Shown here: in pieces, positions 8,701-16,197 of the stretch
Layout: every line of letters begins with the position of its first letter
Position numbering within the stretch: position 1 is the stretch's first letter
NCBI RefSeq assembly: GCF_049240685.1
Contig: NZ_JBMLSD010000377.1
Span: 1 to 37,621, forward strand
Length of the DNA stretch: 37,621 nucleotides
Origin: Flectobacillus sp049240685
GTDB taxonomy: Bacteria > Bacteroidota > Bacteroidia > Cytophagales > Spirosomataceae
Direction: 5' to 3'
Made by a program: the position numbers and the translations under genes
Notes under the pieces: model-generated
What the model was told of the DNA's origin: nothing
Databases searched by the model: none
Seen by the model: the letters and a program-made list of their open reading frames with translations, nothing else

Positions 8701-9249
8701 CTCTTGTGAAGAAAATCCCACAAAAGAAAATAGTAAAACAGCGTCTTTATCTGAAATACTAATTTTAAAGTTACCGTTGGCATCAGAAGTGGCGCCTTTA
8801 CTTGTGCCCTTTACCGATACGTTTACCCCAGGTAAAGCATCTCCTGTTTGAGCATCGGTGATTTTTCCGCTTACCGAAGTGTGGTCTTGCGACTTTGGGC
8901 TTGCTTTTAGAACAATTTGATTATTTCCAGAAAAGCTAAAATCGATATTTCTGTTAGAAAAAATACCGTTCAACACTTGTTTCAGGTTTTGATTTTGGGC
9001 AGAAAAAGTGACTTTATCTTTCTCCGAAATCAAACTTCCTGAATAGACAAAACGTACGCCAGTTTGTTTTTCGATTTGAGATAAAACGTTTTCTAAACTC
9101 TGGTTTTGAGCCTGAACCGAAACTTTGTTGTTCAATACTTCTTGTGCTTGGGATACTTGTACATGACATACACCAAAGCCTAAGGCCAACGAGAGTGTTG
9201 GCACTGAGATGATTCGCCTAATTATTAGCGAGAATCGTTTTTTTTGCAT
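5794..9249 (-). CDS. SusC/RagA-like TonB-dependent transporter with STN signalling domain
   Basis: A 1151-residue outer-membrane protein. After an N-terminal signal peptide (about 1-35) there is an STN domain (about 42-113; VSVQAQNQSLENVLSQI), a carboxypeptidase-regulatory-like domain (about 125-200; GKITDAQTGDALPGVNVSV), a plug domain beginning near EVVVTALGIKREEKALGYS, and a long beta-barrel ending in aromatic NLTISF. It imports a large ligand using TonB energy, with the SusD-like partner as lid. The STN domain is the part that contacts FecR-type anti-sigma factors, which matches the FecR and ECF genes directly upstream, so uptake is probably auto-induced by its ligand. Length and domain order are normal for the family; no disruption is visible. 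Confidence 0.95.
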   Translation of the reverse strand: MQKKRFSLIIRRIISVPTLSLALGFGVCHVQVSQAQEVLNNKVSVQAQNQSLENVLSQIEKQTGVRFVYSGSLISEKDKVTFSAQNQNLKQVLNGIFSNRNIDFSFSGNNQIVLKASPKSQDHTSVSGKITDAQTGDALPGVNVSVKGTSKGATSDANGNFKISISDKDAVLLFSFVGFSSQEVPIKGRNHLNVQLSEDNKYLNEVVVTALGIKREEKALGYSTQKLDGSAVTDAPSNNFMNALSGKVAGLNLTKTDGPMGSSRVTLRGESILDFNSPGALIVVDGEPINTSFQGVGHGAYLGGDSPIDFGSALTDIDPNNIESINVLKGPAASALYGSRAGNGVIIITTKSASKDKKGLGVSFNSYISVDQVNRWPDYQYQYGQGTAGQNYYSYGTTADGAGTQSTSSAWGPKFDGQLFYQYDSPRDANGVFTERTPWKPYTDNRKNFFEQGVTLSNNISITNVKDKSNTRLSLSQMKNNWILPNTGYERISLGFSNNSQISAKLSTSAKVNYYNKFSDNLPSTGYNNQSVMYFIAFQNPNVNLDWYQPYWLPGKEGLEQNHPFSSLIDNPYLIVYEMLNKSSRHNVTGTMSATYNILKGLDLTVRTGLDMGYEFRSQQRPKNTQKFQAGMYRQQNVFNLESNSDFLLKYKLPLEKTWQVTTSFGGNILKQSQKFTNQLADRLVIPGVYNLANSEQLPLTQSDRADKRINSLYGFVNLGYKDFAFLDVTGRNDWSSTLPKQNNSFFYPSATLSLVLSQMTNMPNWISYGKIRGAYASVGYDARLGTYNLEKIYNSGTFPGELESPNVIANPNLKPQRNNSFEAGTEWRFFKNRLSLDATVYEQTTIDQILYAPVEYASGYSSSLINMGKVVNKGVELTLNGNPVKNYAGFSWDVTVNWSMNRNKVLELNNETGSVILAKYVGSRVTVEAREGQPLGTIYGLGFKRSPEGQIVFDKDGYPVLTDQFVNLGNTNPDWRGSISNNFKYKNWSLSVLLDIRQGGRIFSLTNSILGEQGKTTATLAGRYDGIIGEGVTLNADGQYVPNTTKATNIVTYYNKWYGRDNVEANTFDASFVKLREARLAYTIPAKILRKTFLRAASIGIYGRDLFVWSTFPAFDPETSTLDNATITPGLEVGQFPSTRTMGANLTISF

Positions 9250-9317
9250 AAGTTTGCTTGAGATAATAACCTATAAGGGCACCTTGTAAAAGGGGCTACA
9301 ACATGGGGATTGTTTGC

Positions 9318-9355
9318 AAGGTTAATGAAGCTCGACCCTTCATTGACCTTTTTTT
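9318..9355 (+). terminator. terminator-like hairpin facing against the operon
   Basis: A 13-bp stem with one mismatch (AAGGTTAATGAAG and CTTCATTGACCTT, seven-base loop) is followed by a T-run on the plus strand. The genes on both sides are transcribed on the minus strand. It could stop antisense transcription into fecR, or act as a structured leader of susC. Which one cannot be told from sequence. Confidence 0.45.
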
Positions 9356-9394
9356 ATTAGTAAAATAGTCTAAAACTATATTTTGGACTCGTAT

Positions 9395-10372
9395 TTATTG
9401 GCAAATTCCTTTTATAATAACCTCCTTTCCTTTGATTTGATATTGGATACCTAATGAAGATTGCATCAATTGTAAGACTTCCTCTAAGCTAGCATTTTCG
9501 AAAGAGGCAATCCAAGTACAATCTAATAACCGAGAATTTTCAACTTGAAATGACACCTCATACATTCGTTCTAATTTCCTAAAAACCAAACCCATACGCT
9601 CACGCTTGAAGTAAACCTTTCGTTCTCTCCAACTGATTGACTCTCTGGCATCAGTGACGTTTGATTGACTTAAATTCGCTTTTTCACTTTGATAAGTACA
9701 AACTTGATTAGGAAGAATGAGACAATTACGTTGAGGATTATTGGCCATTTCTACCGCTACTTTCCCTGTCAATACGGTCACCTTGGCTTGGGTGTCTTGT
9801 GTGTAATCATGCACATCAAAAGTGGTGCCTTTCACCGTGGTATTCAAGTGTTTTGAGCTAACGATAAAAGGCTGTTGAGGGTTGTGAGTTACTTCAAAAT
9901 AAGCTTCCCCTTCTAAATATACGTGACGAGTTTGTCCAAGTAGTTTTTTGGGAAAACGTAAACTTGAGGCTCCATTCAAAAATACCTTCGAACCATCCTC
10001 CAAAGTAACTGTGGCGTGCTCTCCTGCCTTTGTTTTGATAGTCTGATAACTTAACTCATACTCGGGTACTGGTTGGTTGTATTTGCCAATCCATTTCCAA
10101 GCTAGGATAGAAATTAACAAAACACTAGCGGCGACTCCAGCACGAAGTGCCCACGAAGTAGCCAAACGAATGATTGGGGCATCTTTTTCAGAGGATATAT
10201 TTACCCACATTTTTTGCTGGGCGTTCGATAAAGCCTCCTCAGAGTCGGAAGGTTGAAAAGACTTATCCTCATAGAGCGATTGCGCCCATTGATCAAAAAG
10301 GGCTTTTCCCTCGGGGCTTTCTTTGCCACTTAGGTATTCTTGTAAAATTCGCTCCTGCTCTTTAGAAATCAT
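9395..10372 (-). CDS. FecR-family anti-sigma factor
   Basis: A 325-residue protein. The cytoplasmic N-terminal part (about 1-70) would hold the sigma factor, a single membrane helix follows (about 72-96, AGVAASVLLISILAWKWIG), then a periplasmic FecR domain (about 105-215, with TVTLEDGSKVFLNGASSLRFP and GEAYFEV) and a C-terminal DUF4974-type domain (about 250-322). The architecture is that of Bacteroidetes anti-sigma factors that receive a signal from the STN domain of a SusC-like transporter. It lies between the ECF sigma gene (90 bases upstream) and susC (145 bases downstream), on the same strand. The pair most likely controls transcription of susC, susD and possibly the phosphoesterase. Confidence 0.92.
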   Translation of the reverse strand: MISKEQERILQEYLSGKESPEGKALFDQWAQSLYEDKSFQPSDSEEALSNAQQKMWVNISSEKDAPIIRLATSWALRAGVAASVLLISILAWKWIGKYNQPVPEYELSYQTIKTKAGEHATVTLEDGSKVFLNGASSLRFPKKLLGQTRHVYLEGEAYFEVTHNPQQPFIVSSKHLNTTVKGTTFDVHDYTQDTQAKVTVLTGKVAVEMANNPQRNCLILPNQVCTYQSEKANLSQSNVTDARESISWRERKVYFKRERMGLVFRKLERMYEVSFQVENSRLLDCTWIASFENASLEEVLQLMQSSLGIQYQIKGKEVIIKGICQ

Positions 10373-10462
10373 TCATGTAAAGGGAAATGGGGATGTTTTC
10401 CTTCCCTTTCATGTATGTATTCGTGTGAGATAAATTTTAGTACTATGCCGAAAAACGATTTT

Positions 10463-11047
10463 TTAAAAAAAAGTAGATAAAAAAAGTCCAAGGGTTGCAA
10501 ATTCTCTTAATCGAAAACGAACCACTTGTAGGGCTTTAGATAATTGATTTTTGACGGTTTGGGGGGAAATCTGAAGCTTTTGGGCAATCTGCTCAACAGA
10601 GAGTTGTTCAAATCGGCTCAATTGAAAGACTTCTTTGCATTTTTCTGGTAAAACATTCACCGCTTGATGAAGATGATTATCTAAATCGTTGGTCAAGATG
10701 GTTTGCTGAGTCGAGAAATCAGCATCAGTAGAAGTTTGTCGAATTATTTGGGCATAATCTTCTCGAACATATTGTTTTCGAATTTTATCCAATAATTTAT
10801 TTCGAACCATCGCAAACAAATAAGATTCCGAAAATACTGTAGGGGCTATTTGTTCTTTTTGCGTCAATAATTGTGTAAAAACATCCTGAATCAAATCTTG
10901 GGCATCTTCAGCGCTCGGTGTAGTACGACGTGCAAAGACGTAGAGCTTTCGCCAGTACTTCTGATAAAGTACCTCAAAAGCGTCTGAATCGCCCGCTTGC
11001 CATGCCTCAATTATAGCAATATCATTTTGAAATTTAGTGTTTGTCAT
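10463..11047 (-). CDS. ECF-type RNA polymerase sigma factor
   Basis: A 194-residue protein from the ATG at 11047. A GTG seven codons upstream (11068) is possible, but it falls on a good -7 promoter box and would lie before the transcription start. Region 2 is seen in AFEVLYQKYWRKLYVFARR and DAQDLIQDVFTQLL. Region 4 is seen in VFQLSRFEQLSVEQIAQKL and the recognition helix SPQTVKNQLSKALQVVR. Regions 3 and 1.1 are absent, as expected for an ECF factor. The last ~15 residues are hydrophobic, a common feature of the Bacteroidetes expansion group. It is followed by its FecR anti-sigma partner and should direct transcription of the SusC/SusD locus. Confidence 0.93.
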   Translation of the reverse strand: MTNTKFQNDIAIIEAWQAGDSDAFEVLYQKYWRKLYVFARRTTPSAEDAQDLIQDVFTQLLTQKEQIAPTVFSESYLFAMVRNKLLDKIRKQYVREDYAQIIRQTSTDADFSTQQTILTNDLDNHLHQAVNVLPEKCKEVFQLSRFEQLSVEQIAQKLQISPQTVKNQLSKALQVVRFRLREFATLGLFLSTFF

Positions 11048-11067
11048 AAGCAAAACCAATTTTGCCA

Positions 11068-11075
11068 CAAAGGTA
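11068..11075 (-). promoter_or_regulatory. -7 box of the sigma-factor gene
   Basis: On the minus strand TACCTTTG matches the Bacteroidetes -7 consensus TAnnTTTG exactly. A clear -33 TTG is not seen at the usual distance. Transcription would start about 11060, giving a very short leader before the ATG at 11047. This supports that start over the GTG. Confidence 0.4.
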
Positions 11076-11184
11076 AATCTTGATTTTTGCGAAGACTCGA
11101 GTATTACATTATGCTTTTATTATGGTATTGTTAGCAAAATTTTACGGCAAAGCCTTTTACTAGGTTAACGACAATAATTAAACC

Positions 11185-11201
11185 TTTTCAATCATTGAAA
11201 A
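11185..11201 (+). promoter_or_regulatory. short palindrome upstream of the DUF1800 gene
   Basis: TTTTCAAT-C-ATTGAAAA is a perfect 8-bp inverted repeat, about 33 bases before the start at 11234, within a looser CCTTTT...AAAAGG pairing. It could be an operator or a leader hairpin. No binding protein is suggested by the neighbourhood. Confidence 0.3.
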
Positions 11202-11233
11202 TCTAAAAGGTCCAACTCTAAGCACAACATACT

Positions 11234-12835
11234 ATGACTTTCTCAAGTAAACAAATTAAAGGAGGATTGGAGGAATATAAAGGTGAATGGAGTACGCCCC
11301 AAATTACTCACTTGCTCAAGAGGGTAATGTTAGGCGCCAAACCAGCCGATGTAAACTATTTCAAAACCAAAACTTTAAGTCAGTCCGTCGATGAATTATT
11401 AAAACCTCAATCTTTTCCAGAGCCGCCACTCAACTATTACAATACGGCCGATTATACAGACCCAACGGGTGTTCCACTCGGTTCAACATGGGCATTTGCC
11501 GCTTATGGAGATGGTACTCTTAATGGAAAACGACGCAATAGCTACAAAGCTTGGTGGCTCCAACAAATGTTTTATCAAGGACGAAGTATCCACGAGAAAA
11601 TGATTCTGTTTTGGCACAATCATTTCTCAACAGAAGCAGATATAGTACGAGATGCTCGCTATTTATATAAGCATCATTCGCTGTTACGAAAATTTGCTTT
11701 GGGCAACTTTAAGACTTTTGTACGAGAAATATCCATCGACCCTGCCATGTTGGTGTATTTGAATGGCAATAAAAATACCAAAACAGCCCCCGATGAAAAC
11801 TACGGACGGGAGCTACAAGAACTCTTTACGATGGGAAAAGGCCCTGACTCGAAGTACACTGAGGACGACGTAAAAGCAGCAGCTAGAGTTTTGACAGGCT
11901 TTGTGGTAGATGCACTCAAAATAGATTATGGCTTTACCCCGAGTAGGCATGATACAAGTGATAAAACTTTTTCAGCCTTTTACAACAACACGGTTATCAA
12001 AGGAAAATCAGGTGCTGATGGCATGTTAGAACTAGATGAATTAGTCAATATGCTTTTTCAAAAAGAAGAATTGAGTAAGTTTATTTGTCGGAAAATATAT
12101 CAGTTCTTTGTGCATTATGATTTGAATGAGACTGTTGAAAAAAACGTCATTTTGCCACTCGCCGAAATATTTAGAAAAAACAATTTTGAGATTACTCCTG
12201 TTCTTTCTACCCTCTTTAAAAGTCAGTTTTTTTATGATGCACAGCTTTATGGAGCTGTTATCAAATCTCCCCTAGATTTAGTCATTGGAAACCTTCGTGA
12301 ATTTGATGTAATATTCCCAAATCCGAAAACGGAATTTGTGGATGTTTACACATTTTTTGTGGAAGTCGTTCGTCAAGGAACCATCATGCAACAAAGCATT
12401 GGTGACCCTCCCAATGTGGCTGGTTGGGCTGCGTATTATCAGCAACCCATATTTTACGAAGCATGGATTACGGCAGATACCTATCCCAAAAGAGTACAAT
12501 ATACTGATACCATGATTGCCAATGGAATAACTCGTAATGGAAAAAGAATACAGATTGATGCTATTGCGTTTGCCAAAAACTTACCAAAGCCGAACGACCC
12601 TAATTTGTTGATCACCGATTCCATAGCCTTATTGTACAAAGTGCCCTTATCAGCCGAAAAAATAGAACAAGTCAAAAGAGACATTCTACTTTCAGGGCAG
12701 TCAAGTGACTATTATTGGACCGAAATCTGGGACACTATGTTGGTAAAACCACAAGATACCATGACCCTCGTGAAGAGTAAATTGCAATCTCTTTATCAAT
12801 ATTTATTGTCACTACCAGAGTATCAGTTGACTTAG
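11234..12835 (+). CDS. DUF1800 family protein
   Basis: A 533-residue protein with the conserved blocks of DUF1800 (PF08811): HLLKRVMLGAKPADVNYF near the N-terminus, WWLQQMFYQGRSIHEKMIL with the following FWHNHFST, NYGRELQELFTMG, and PPNVAGW towards the C-terminus. The biochemical function of the family is not known. Its members are nearly always encoded next to a DUF1501 protein, as here (13123-14685), and the pair is thought to act together on or outside the cell envelope. I see no clear signal peptide at this start and no good alternative start upstream, so export, if any, would depend on the partner. It is divergent from the sigma-factor gene, with 186 bases between them. Confidence 0.9.
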   Translation: MTFSSKQIKGGLEEYKGEWSTPQITHLLKRVMLGAKPADVNYFKTKTLSQSVDELLKPQSFPEPPLNYYNTADYTDPTGVPLGSTWAFAAYGDGTLNGKRRNSYKAWWLQQMFYQGRSIHEKMILFWHNHFSTEADIVRDARYLYKHHSLLRKFALGNFKTFVREISIDPAMLVYLNGNKNTKTAPDENYGRELQELFTMGKGPDSKYTEDDVKAAARVLTGFVVDALKIDYGFTPSRHDTSDKTFSAFYNNTVIKGKSGADGMLELDELVNMLFQKEELSKFICRKIYQFFVHYDLNETVEKNVILPLAEIFRKNNFEITPVLSTLFKSQFFYDAQLYGAVIKSPLDLVIGNLREFDVIFPNPKTEFVDVYTFFVEVVRQGTIMQQSIGDPPNVAGWAAYYQQPIFYEAWITADTYPKRVQYTDTMIANGITRNGKRIQIDAIAFAKNLPKPNDPNLLITDSIALLYKVPLSAEKIEQVKRDILLSGQSSDYYWTEIWDTMLVKPQDTMTLVKSKLQSLYQYLLSLPEYQLT

Positions 12836-12890
12836 TCATGAATGATGAATTGTGAATTGTGAATTAGGGCTAAACGAAGGATTTTCAACA

Positions 12891-12996
12891 ATTTCGGATT
12901 TGGGATTTCTGATTTTGGATATAAAGCAAATTACCTTTATTTTTTACAAAATATAGAATATTACACTTCCAAAATCCAACATCCGATATCCGAAAT
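12891..12996 (+). repeat. 106-bp palindromic intergenic repeat, copy A
   Basis: It starts ATTTCGGATTTGGGATTTC and ends ATCCGATATCCGAAAT, forming a long imperfect inverted repeat around an AT-rich centre. It is the same orientation as copy C (21287-21392) and opposite to copy B (14753-14860). Relative to copy C, the left arm has TTTTGG for TTTCGG and the right arm has CCAAAA for CCGAAA, a compensatory pair. Outer flanks (12842-12890 and 12997-13045) carry further loosely inverted GAATTGTGAATT-type sequence. It lies between the DUF1800 and DUF1501 genes. Confidence 0.75.
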
Positions 12997-13122
12997 AGAG
13001 AGTTTTGTATTTCTTCGTACACTACTAGTTATGAGTGGCGAATTGCCAATACCAATATTTCACTCTTGCAATTTATCAAAATTAATTTTGCACATTATTT
13101 CTTCTATCTAAAATCTATTTCT

Positions 13123-14685
13123 ATGAAACGCAGAGAATTTGTTCAGCAGTCAATATCAGGATTCTTAATGCCTGCATTACTCAGTGGTTTTTCGGTAAAG
13201 GCCTTAGGAAATGTTGCAAAAAATCAGAGTAGTGACGAAAATACCCTTGTGGTAATCCAACTCAATGGTGGAAATGATGGCTTAAATACAGTAATACCAA
13301 TTGATAAATATGGGCTTTATAAAAATGCCCGCTCCAATATTGCTCTACCAGAATCAGCCTTATTGAAGGTATCCCAAAACGGAAATATTGGACTGCACCC
13401 TTCTATGGCAGGGGGCTTGCATAACCTTTTTATGGAAGGCAAAGCCAACCTAATACAGAGTGTTGGATACCCGAATCCCAACTTTTCTCATTTTAGGGCG
13501 ACAGACATTTGGAATTCGGCCTCAGATGCCAATCAGTACGTGTATAACGGCTGGCTTGGAAGATATTTGGCTCTACAACATCCTACATTTCCAAACAATT
13601 ATCCCAATTCACAATTTCCTGACCCTTTGGCCATACAAATTGGCTCAACGGTGAGCACCGCCCTGCAAGGCCCTATCTCTTCTATGGGAATGGCTATTAC
13701 TAACCCCAGCAGTTTTTATAATTTGGTACAAAATAAGGTAGAAGATGCACCAGATACGCTGGCAGGCAAAGAATTGAAGTTTTTGAGAGAAGTTGCCAAC
13801 CAAACGAATTTATACGCAAGTTCAATACGAGGAGCCGCAGGTAAGGCCAAAAATTTAGTAACCTATCCCAATACCAATTTGGCAGGACAATTAAAAATCG
13901 TGGCAAACCTCATTGGCGGAGGACTCAAAACGAAAGTTTATTTTGTAAATCTAGGAGGTTTTGATACTCACAGTAATCAGGTAAATACAACCGATACCAC
14001 CACGGGAACGCATGCCAATCTTTGGAAACAAATCTCGGATGCCATCAAGGCATTTACCGATGATTTGAAAGCTATGGGTGTATCCAAAAGAGTCGTAGGA
14101 ATGACCTATTCTGAATTTGGGAGAAGAATCAAATCAAATGCCAGTGGCGGAACAGACCACGGTGCAGCCGCACCGATGTTCATGTTTGGAGATATGGTAA
14201 ATCCAATTGTATTGGGCACCACGCCAGATATTGCTACTTCGGTTCAAACGGGCGATAATGTACTCATGCAATATGATTTCCGATCGGTATATAGTTCGAT
14301 TCTTGAGCAGTTTTTGTGTATGAATGCTAGTTGGAAAGACGATGTTTTATTTAAAGATACCTTTCAATCTTTACCACTCATTCGACCGCAAGCCTGCGGA
14401 CTTTCGCCTGTCGTGGATTTAGAATCAACTGGTGAATATATCTACAATTACCCCAATCCTTTCCAACAAAGTACGATTTTGGTCTATACATCAAGAGGAG
14501 GACATAACCTGATTCAAATTTTTGATAATGTAGGAAGACTCATGGACACCCCAGTGGATGGGCTATATCCTGAAGGCACTTACGATATGCCTGTAGATAC
14601 TTCAAAATGGAAAAATGGTGTCTATTATGCTCGTTTTCAGAATGAATCGTACCAGCAGATTAGGAAATTAATGAAACATGGGTAA
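13123..14685 (+). CDS. DUF1501 family protein with Tat leader and T9SS sorting domain
   Basis: A 520-residue protein from the ATG at 13123, chosen because it opens the twin-arginine leader MKRREFVQQSISGFLMPALL; 19 codons of open frame upstream do not look coding. The body matches DUF1501 (PF07394), a sulfatase-like fold: VVIQLNGGNDGLNTVIPID, ANLIQSVGYPNPNFSHF, FDTHSNQ, MTYSEFGRR and GTDHGAAAPMFMFG. The last ~80 residues form a type A C-terminal sorting domain for type IX secretion (NYPNPFQQSTILVYT, then IQIFDNVGRLM and NGVYYARF). This predicts passage of the inner membrane by Tat and of the outer membrane by T9SS, ending at the surface. Its partner is the DUF1800 protein just upstream. The enzymatic activity is unknown. 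Confidence 0.9.
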   Translation: MKRREFVQQSISGFLMPALLSGFSVKALGNVAKNQSSDENTLVVIQLNGGNDGLNTVIPIDKYGLYKNARSNIALPESALLKVSQNGNIGLHPSMAGGLHNLFMEGKANLIQSVGYPNPNFSHFRATDIWNSASDANQYVYNGWLGRYLALQHPTFPNNYPNSQFPDPLAIQIGSTVSTALQGPISSMGMAITNPSSFYNLVQNKVEDAPDTLAGKELKFLREVANQTNLYASSIRGAAGKAKNLVTYPNTNLAGQLKIVANLIGGGLKTKVYFVNLGGFDTHSNQVNTTDTTTGTHANLWKQISDAIKAFTDDLKAMGVSKRVVGMTYSEFGRRIKSNASGGTDHGAAAPMFMFGDMVNPIVLGTTPDIATSVQTGDNVLMQYDFRSVYSSILEQFLCMNASWKDDVLFKDTFQSLPLIRPQACGLSPVVDLESTGEYIYNYPNPFQQSTILVYTSRGGHNLIQIFDNVGRLMDTPVDGLYPEGTYDMPVDTSKWKNGVYYARFQNESYQQIRKLMKHG

Positions 14686-14752
14686 GTAGGAGTTCTGAAT
14701 TGTGAGTGCTGAATTATGAATTATTAGTGTACGAAGGATTCTAAAATTGTTT

Positions 14753-14860
14753 ATTTCGGATATTGGATTTGGGATTTCGGAAGTGTAATCTTTTACATTT
14801 CTTAGAAAATTAAAATAAGTTCAATTTATTTCCGAAATCAAAAATCCCCAATCTGCGATA
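14753..14860 (-). repeat. ~108-bp palindromic intergenic repeat, copy B (inverted)
   Basis: The reverse complement begins CGCAGATTGGGGATTT and ends ATATCCGAAAT, aligning with copies A and C along the whole length. The plus strand shows ATTTCGGATATTGGATTTGG. It lies between the DUF1501 gene and the tail-collar genes. The GAATTGTGAGTGCTGAATT flank at 14696-14714 matches the outer flank of copy A. Confidence 0.75.
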
Positions 14861-14881
14861 GTTTAGATTCTTGCTGTCCAA

Positions 14882-14905
14882 GTTTAATTACTGGGAACAG
14901 CGAGG
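14882..14905 (+). repeat. ~24-bp direct repeat, left of the tail-collar pair
   Basis: AGTTTAATTACTGGGAACAG followed by CGAG recurs at 16025-16049 as AGTTTTAACTACTGGAAACA followed by GCGAG, in the same orientation. The two copies bracket the two tail-collar genes. A hairpin with 9-bp arms (14919-14927 and 14954-14962, AAACGTGTG) lies immediately to the right. Confidence 0.5.
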
Positions 14906-15005
14906 GTTTAGAACGCAAAACGTGTGACATCATTAATTACGGTTAACAAAGCCACACGTTTCACTTAAAACTACTTTAGATAATCTAAAAAGTACTAATC
15001 AAATC

Positions 15006-15428
15006 TTACATCGGAAACATACCCCTTACACAAAATATGTATCGTATAGGATTTCCGTTAGGGTCTTTAGGGTTAGGGATATTTGGAATTTTAGGTATTC
15101 CGAAAGTTCTCATTCCATCACCTCCGTAAGTGGTACCTATTAAAGCAAAAACGGCGGAATATTCGTTAATACTTAAGAGTCTTCCATCACAAAGTACCCA
15201 GTCCTGCGGAACAAAACTTCCAGCAAAGGTTAAAATTTGGCCCAAAAATGGTTCTGCGGCGTACTCGTCATCATTGATGCCGCAGTAATAATGAATAGCT
15301 GAGTAATCATCATCATAAACTTTAATGGGGTCTAATTTGGGCACACCATCTTTCCCATTACATTTTTTCCAACTTGAAGGATAGTGACCTCTTCCAGCAT
15401 ATAAGCAAATTTTATTGATCGTGCTCAT
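15006..15428 (-). CDS. phage tail-collar-domain protein with two collar repeats
   Basis: A 140-residue protein. The C-terminal part is a clear tail-collar (MdpB/PF07484-like) unit: FLGQILTFAGSFVPQDWVLC, DGRLLSINEYSAVFALIGTT and YGGDGMRTFGIPKI. The N-terminal half looks like a degenerate copy of the same unit: ICLYAGRGHYPSSWKKCNG aligns with the start of the neighbouring protein (IMLYNGTTAPEGWLPCDG). It ends RYIFCVRGMFPM, also like the neighbour (MHIICVNGEFP). The domain normally caps phage tail fibres or occurs in small 'microcystin-dependent' proteins of unknown role. No phage structural genes accompany it. It has no signal peptide. It is 58 bases downstream of the second collar gene on the same strand. 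Confidence 0.75.
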   Translation of the reverse strand: MSTINKICLYAGRGHYPSSWKKCNGKDGVPKLDPIKVYDDDYSAIHYYCGINDDEYAAEPFLGQILTFAGSFVPQDWVLCDGRLLSINEYSAVFALIGTTYGGDGMRTFGIPKIPNIPNPKDPNGNPIRYIFCVRGMFPM

Positions 15429-15486
15429 TTTAATAAAAGTTTTTTAACTAAGTGTGATAACATTGATTATAACTACTTTACATTAC

Positions 15487-15735
15487 CTAATCATGCGTTG
15501 GGAATTCTCCATTTACGCAGATAATGTGCATGCATGAGCCAACCTTTGGGAAAACAGGCAGATTAAATTCACGTATCTCATATTGGAGGTTTGCACCAAA
15601 TTGGTTTCCAATAACAGCATACAAAGCTGGGTTTTGGTCAATCTTCAGCGCTCGACCATCGCAAGGCAACCATCCTTCAGGTGCCGTTGTACCATTGTAA
15701 AGCATAATAATGCCTATACAGTTTATTTCACGCAT
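15487..15735 (-). CDS. small phage tail-collar-domain protein
   Basis: An 82-residue protein from the ATG at 15735. An ATG 17 codons further upstream (15786) is in frame, but the family similarity begins only at MREINCIGIIMLYNGT. The motif series is the collar one: NGTTAPEGWLPCDGRALKI, PALYAVIGNQFGANL, and the close ICVNGEFPTHD. It is shorter than usual microcystin-dependent proteins, which are about 170 residues, and represents a single unit. It is probably co-transcribed with the double-unit protein downstream. The pair is isolated from any phage or tailocin genes and is bracketed by a 24-bp direct repeat, which could indicate acquisition as a small cassette. Confidence 0.65.
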   Translation of the reverse strand: MREINCIGIIMLYNGTTAPEGWLPCDGRALKIDQNPALYAVIGNQFGANLQYEIREFNLPVFPKVGSCMHIICVNGEFPTHD

Positions 15736-16024
15736 AATAAATAATAGTGTGGTGGGGTAAATTGAATGTTGCCCTAATTTACGCATTCAGGCTTTGCGAA
15801 AAATCCGATAGGTTTGAAATTTTTACAATGTTAATCGTAGAAATACATAGATACAAATAAAATATATTGAATTTTACAAAATTTATTTTTCGGTTAAATT
15901 TCCATAATTTATAATATCAAACAAAGGTTGACTCCCTATTTAACTGAACATACGTAAAGCGTTATGTTTGATTTCTGAATTGGAGCGAAGGAAGCATTAG
16001 AATAGATATCTCTTTCCCTATTTC

Positions 16025-16049
16025 AGTTTTAACTACTGGAAACAGCGAG
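16025..16049 (+). repeat. ~24-bp direct repeat, right of the tail-collar pair
   Basis: Second copy of the repeat at 14882-14905, with about four differences and one extra T. See that entry. Confidence 0.5.
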
Positions 16050-16133
16050 AGAAACTTTAAATTATTAGTTATCTAATGGTAGAAAAGATTTGTTTTTTAC
16101 AATCATTCTAATTCCCACAACCACAAATCATAC

Positions 16134-16163
16134 TTGTCATTCTGCTAATCTTTTGTATTTTTG
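16134..16163 (+). promoter_or_regulatory. promoter of the S10 peptidase gene
   Basis: TATTTTTG at 16156-16163 fits the Bacteroidetes -7 consensus TAnnTTTG exactly, with TTG at 16134-16136, 19 bases upstream, as a -33 element. Transcription would begin about 16170, giving a leader of roughly 28 bases. Confidence 0.55.
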
Positions 16164-16197
16164 TTAGAAACCCTTTTTTTCACATTCAACAAACCTT

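Larger units (their letters stand above)
15736..16197. other. intergenic region, 462 bases
   Basis: This AT-rich stretch separates the divergent tail-collar genes and the S10 peptidase gene. It holds the right copy of the 24-bp direct repeat (16025-16049) and a good promoter for the peptidase (16134-16163). No coding frame of note was seen. Confidence 0.5.

Noticed and set aside
11047..11068. GTG at 11068 as start of the sigma factor
   Set aside because: It coincides with the exact TAnnTTTG -7 box, so it would precede the transcription start; the ATG at 11047 fits better.
15006..15735. Prophage or tailocin
   Set aside because: Only two small collar-domain proteins; no sheath, tube, baseplate, capsid, lysis or integrase genes in the window.
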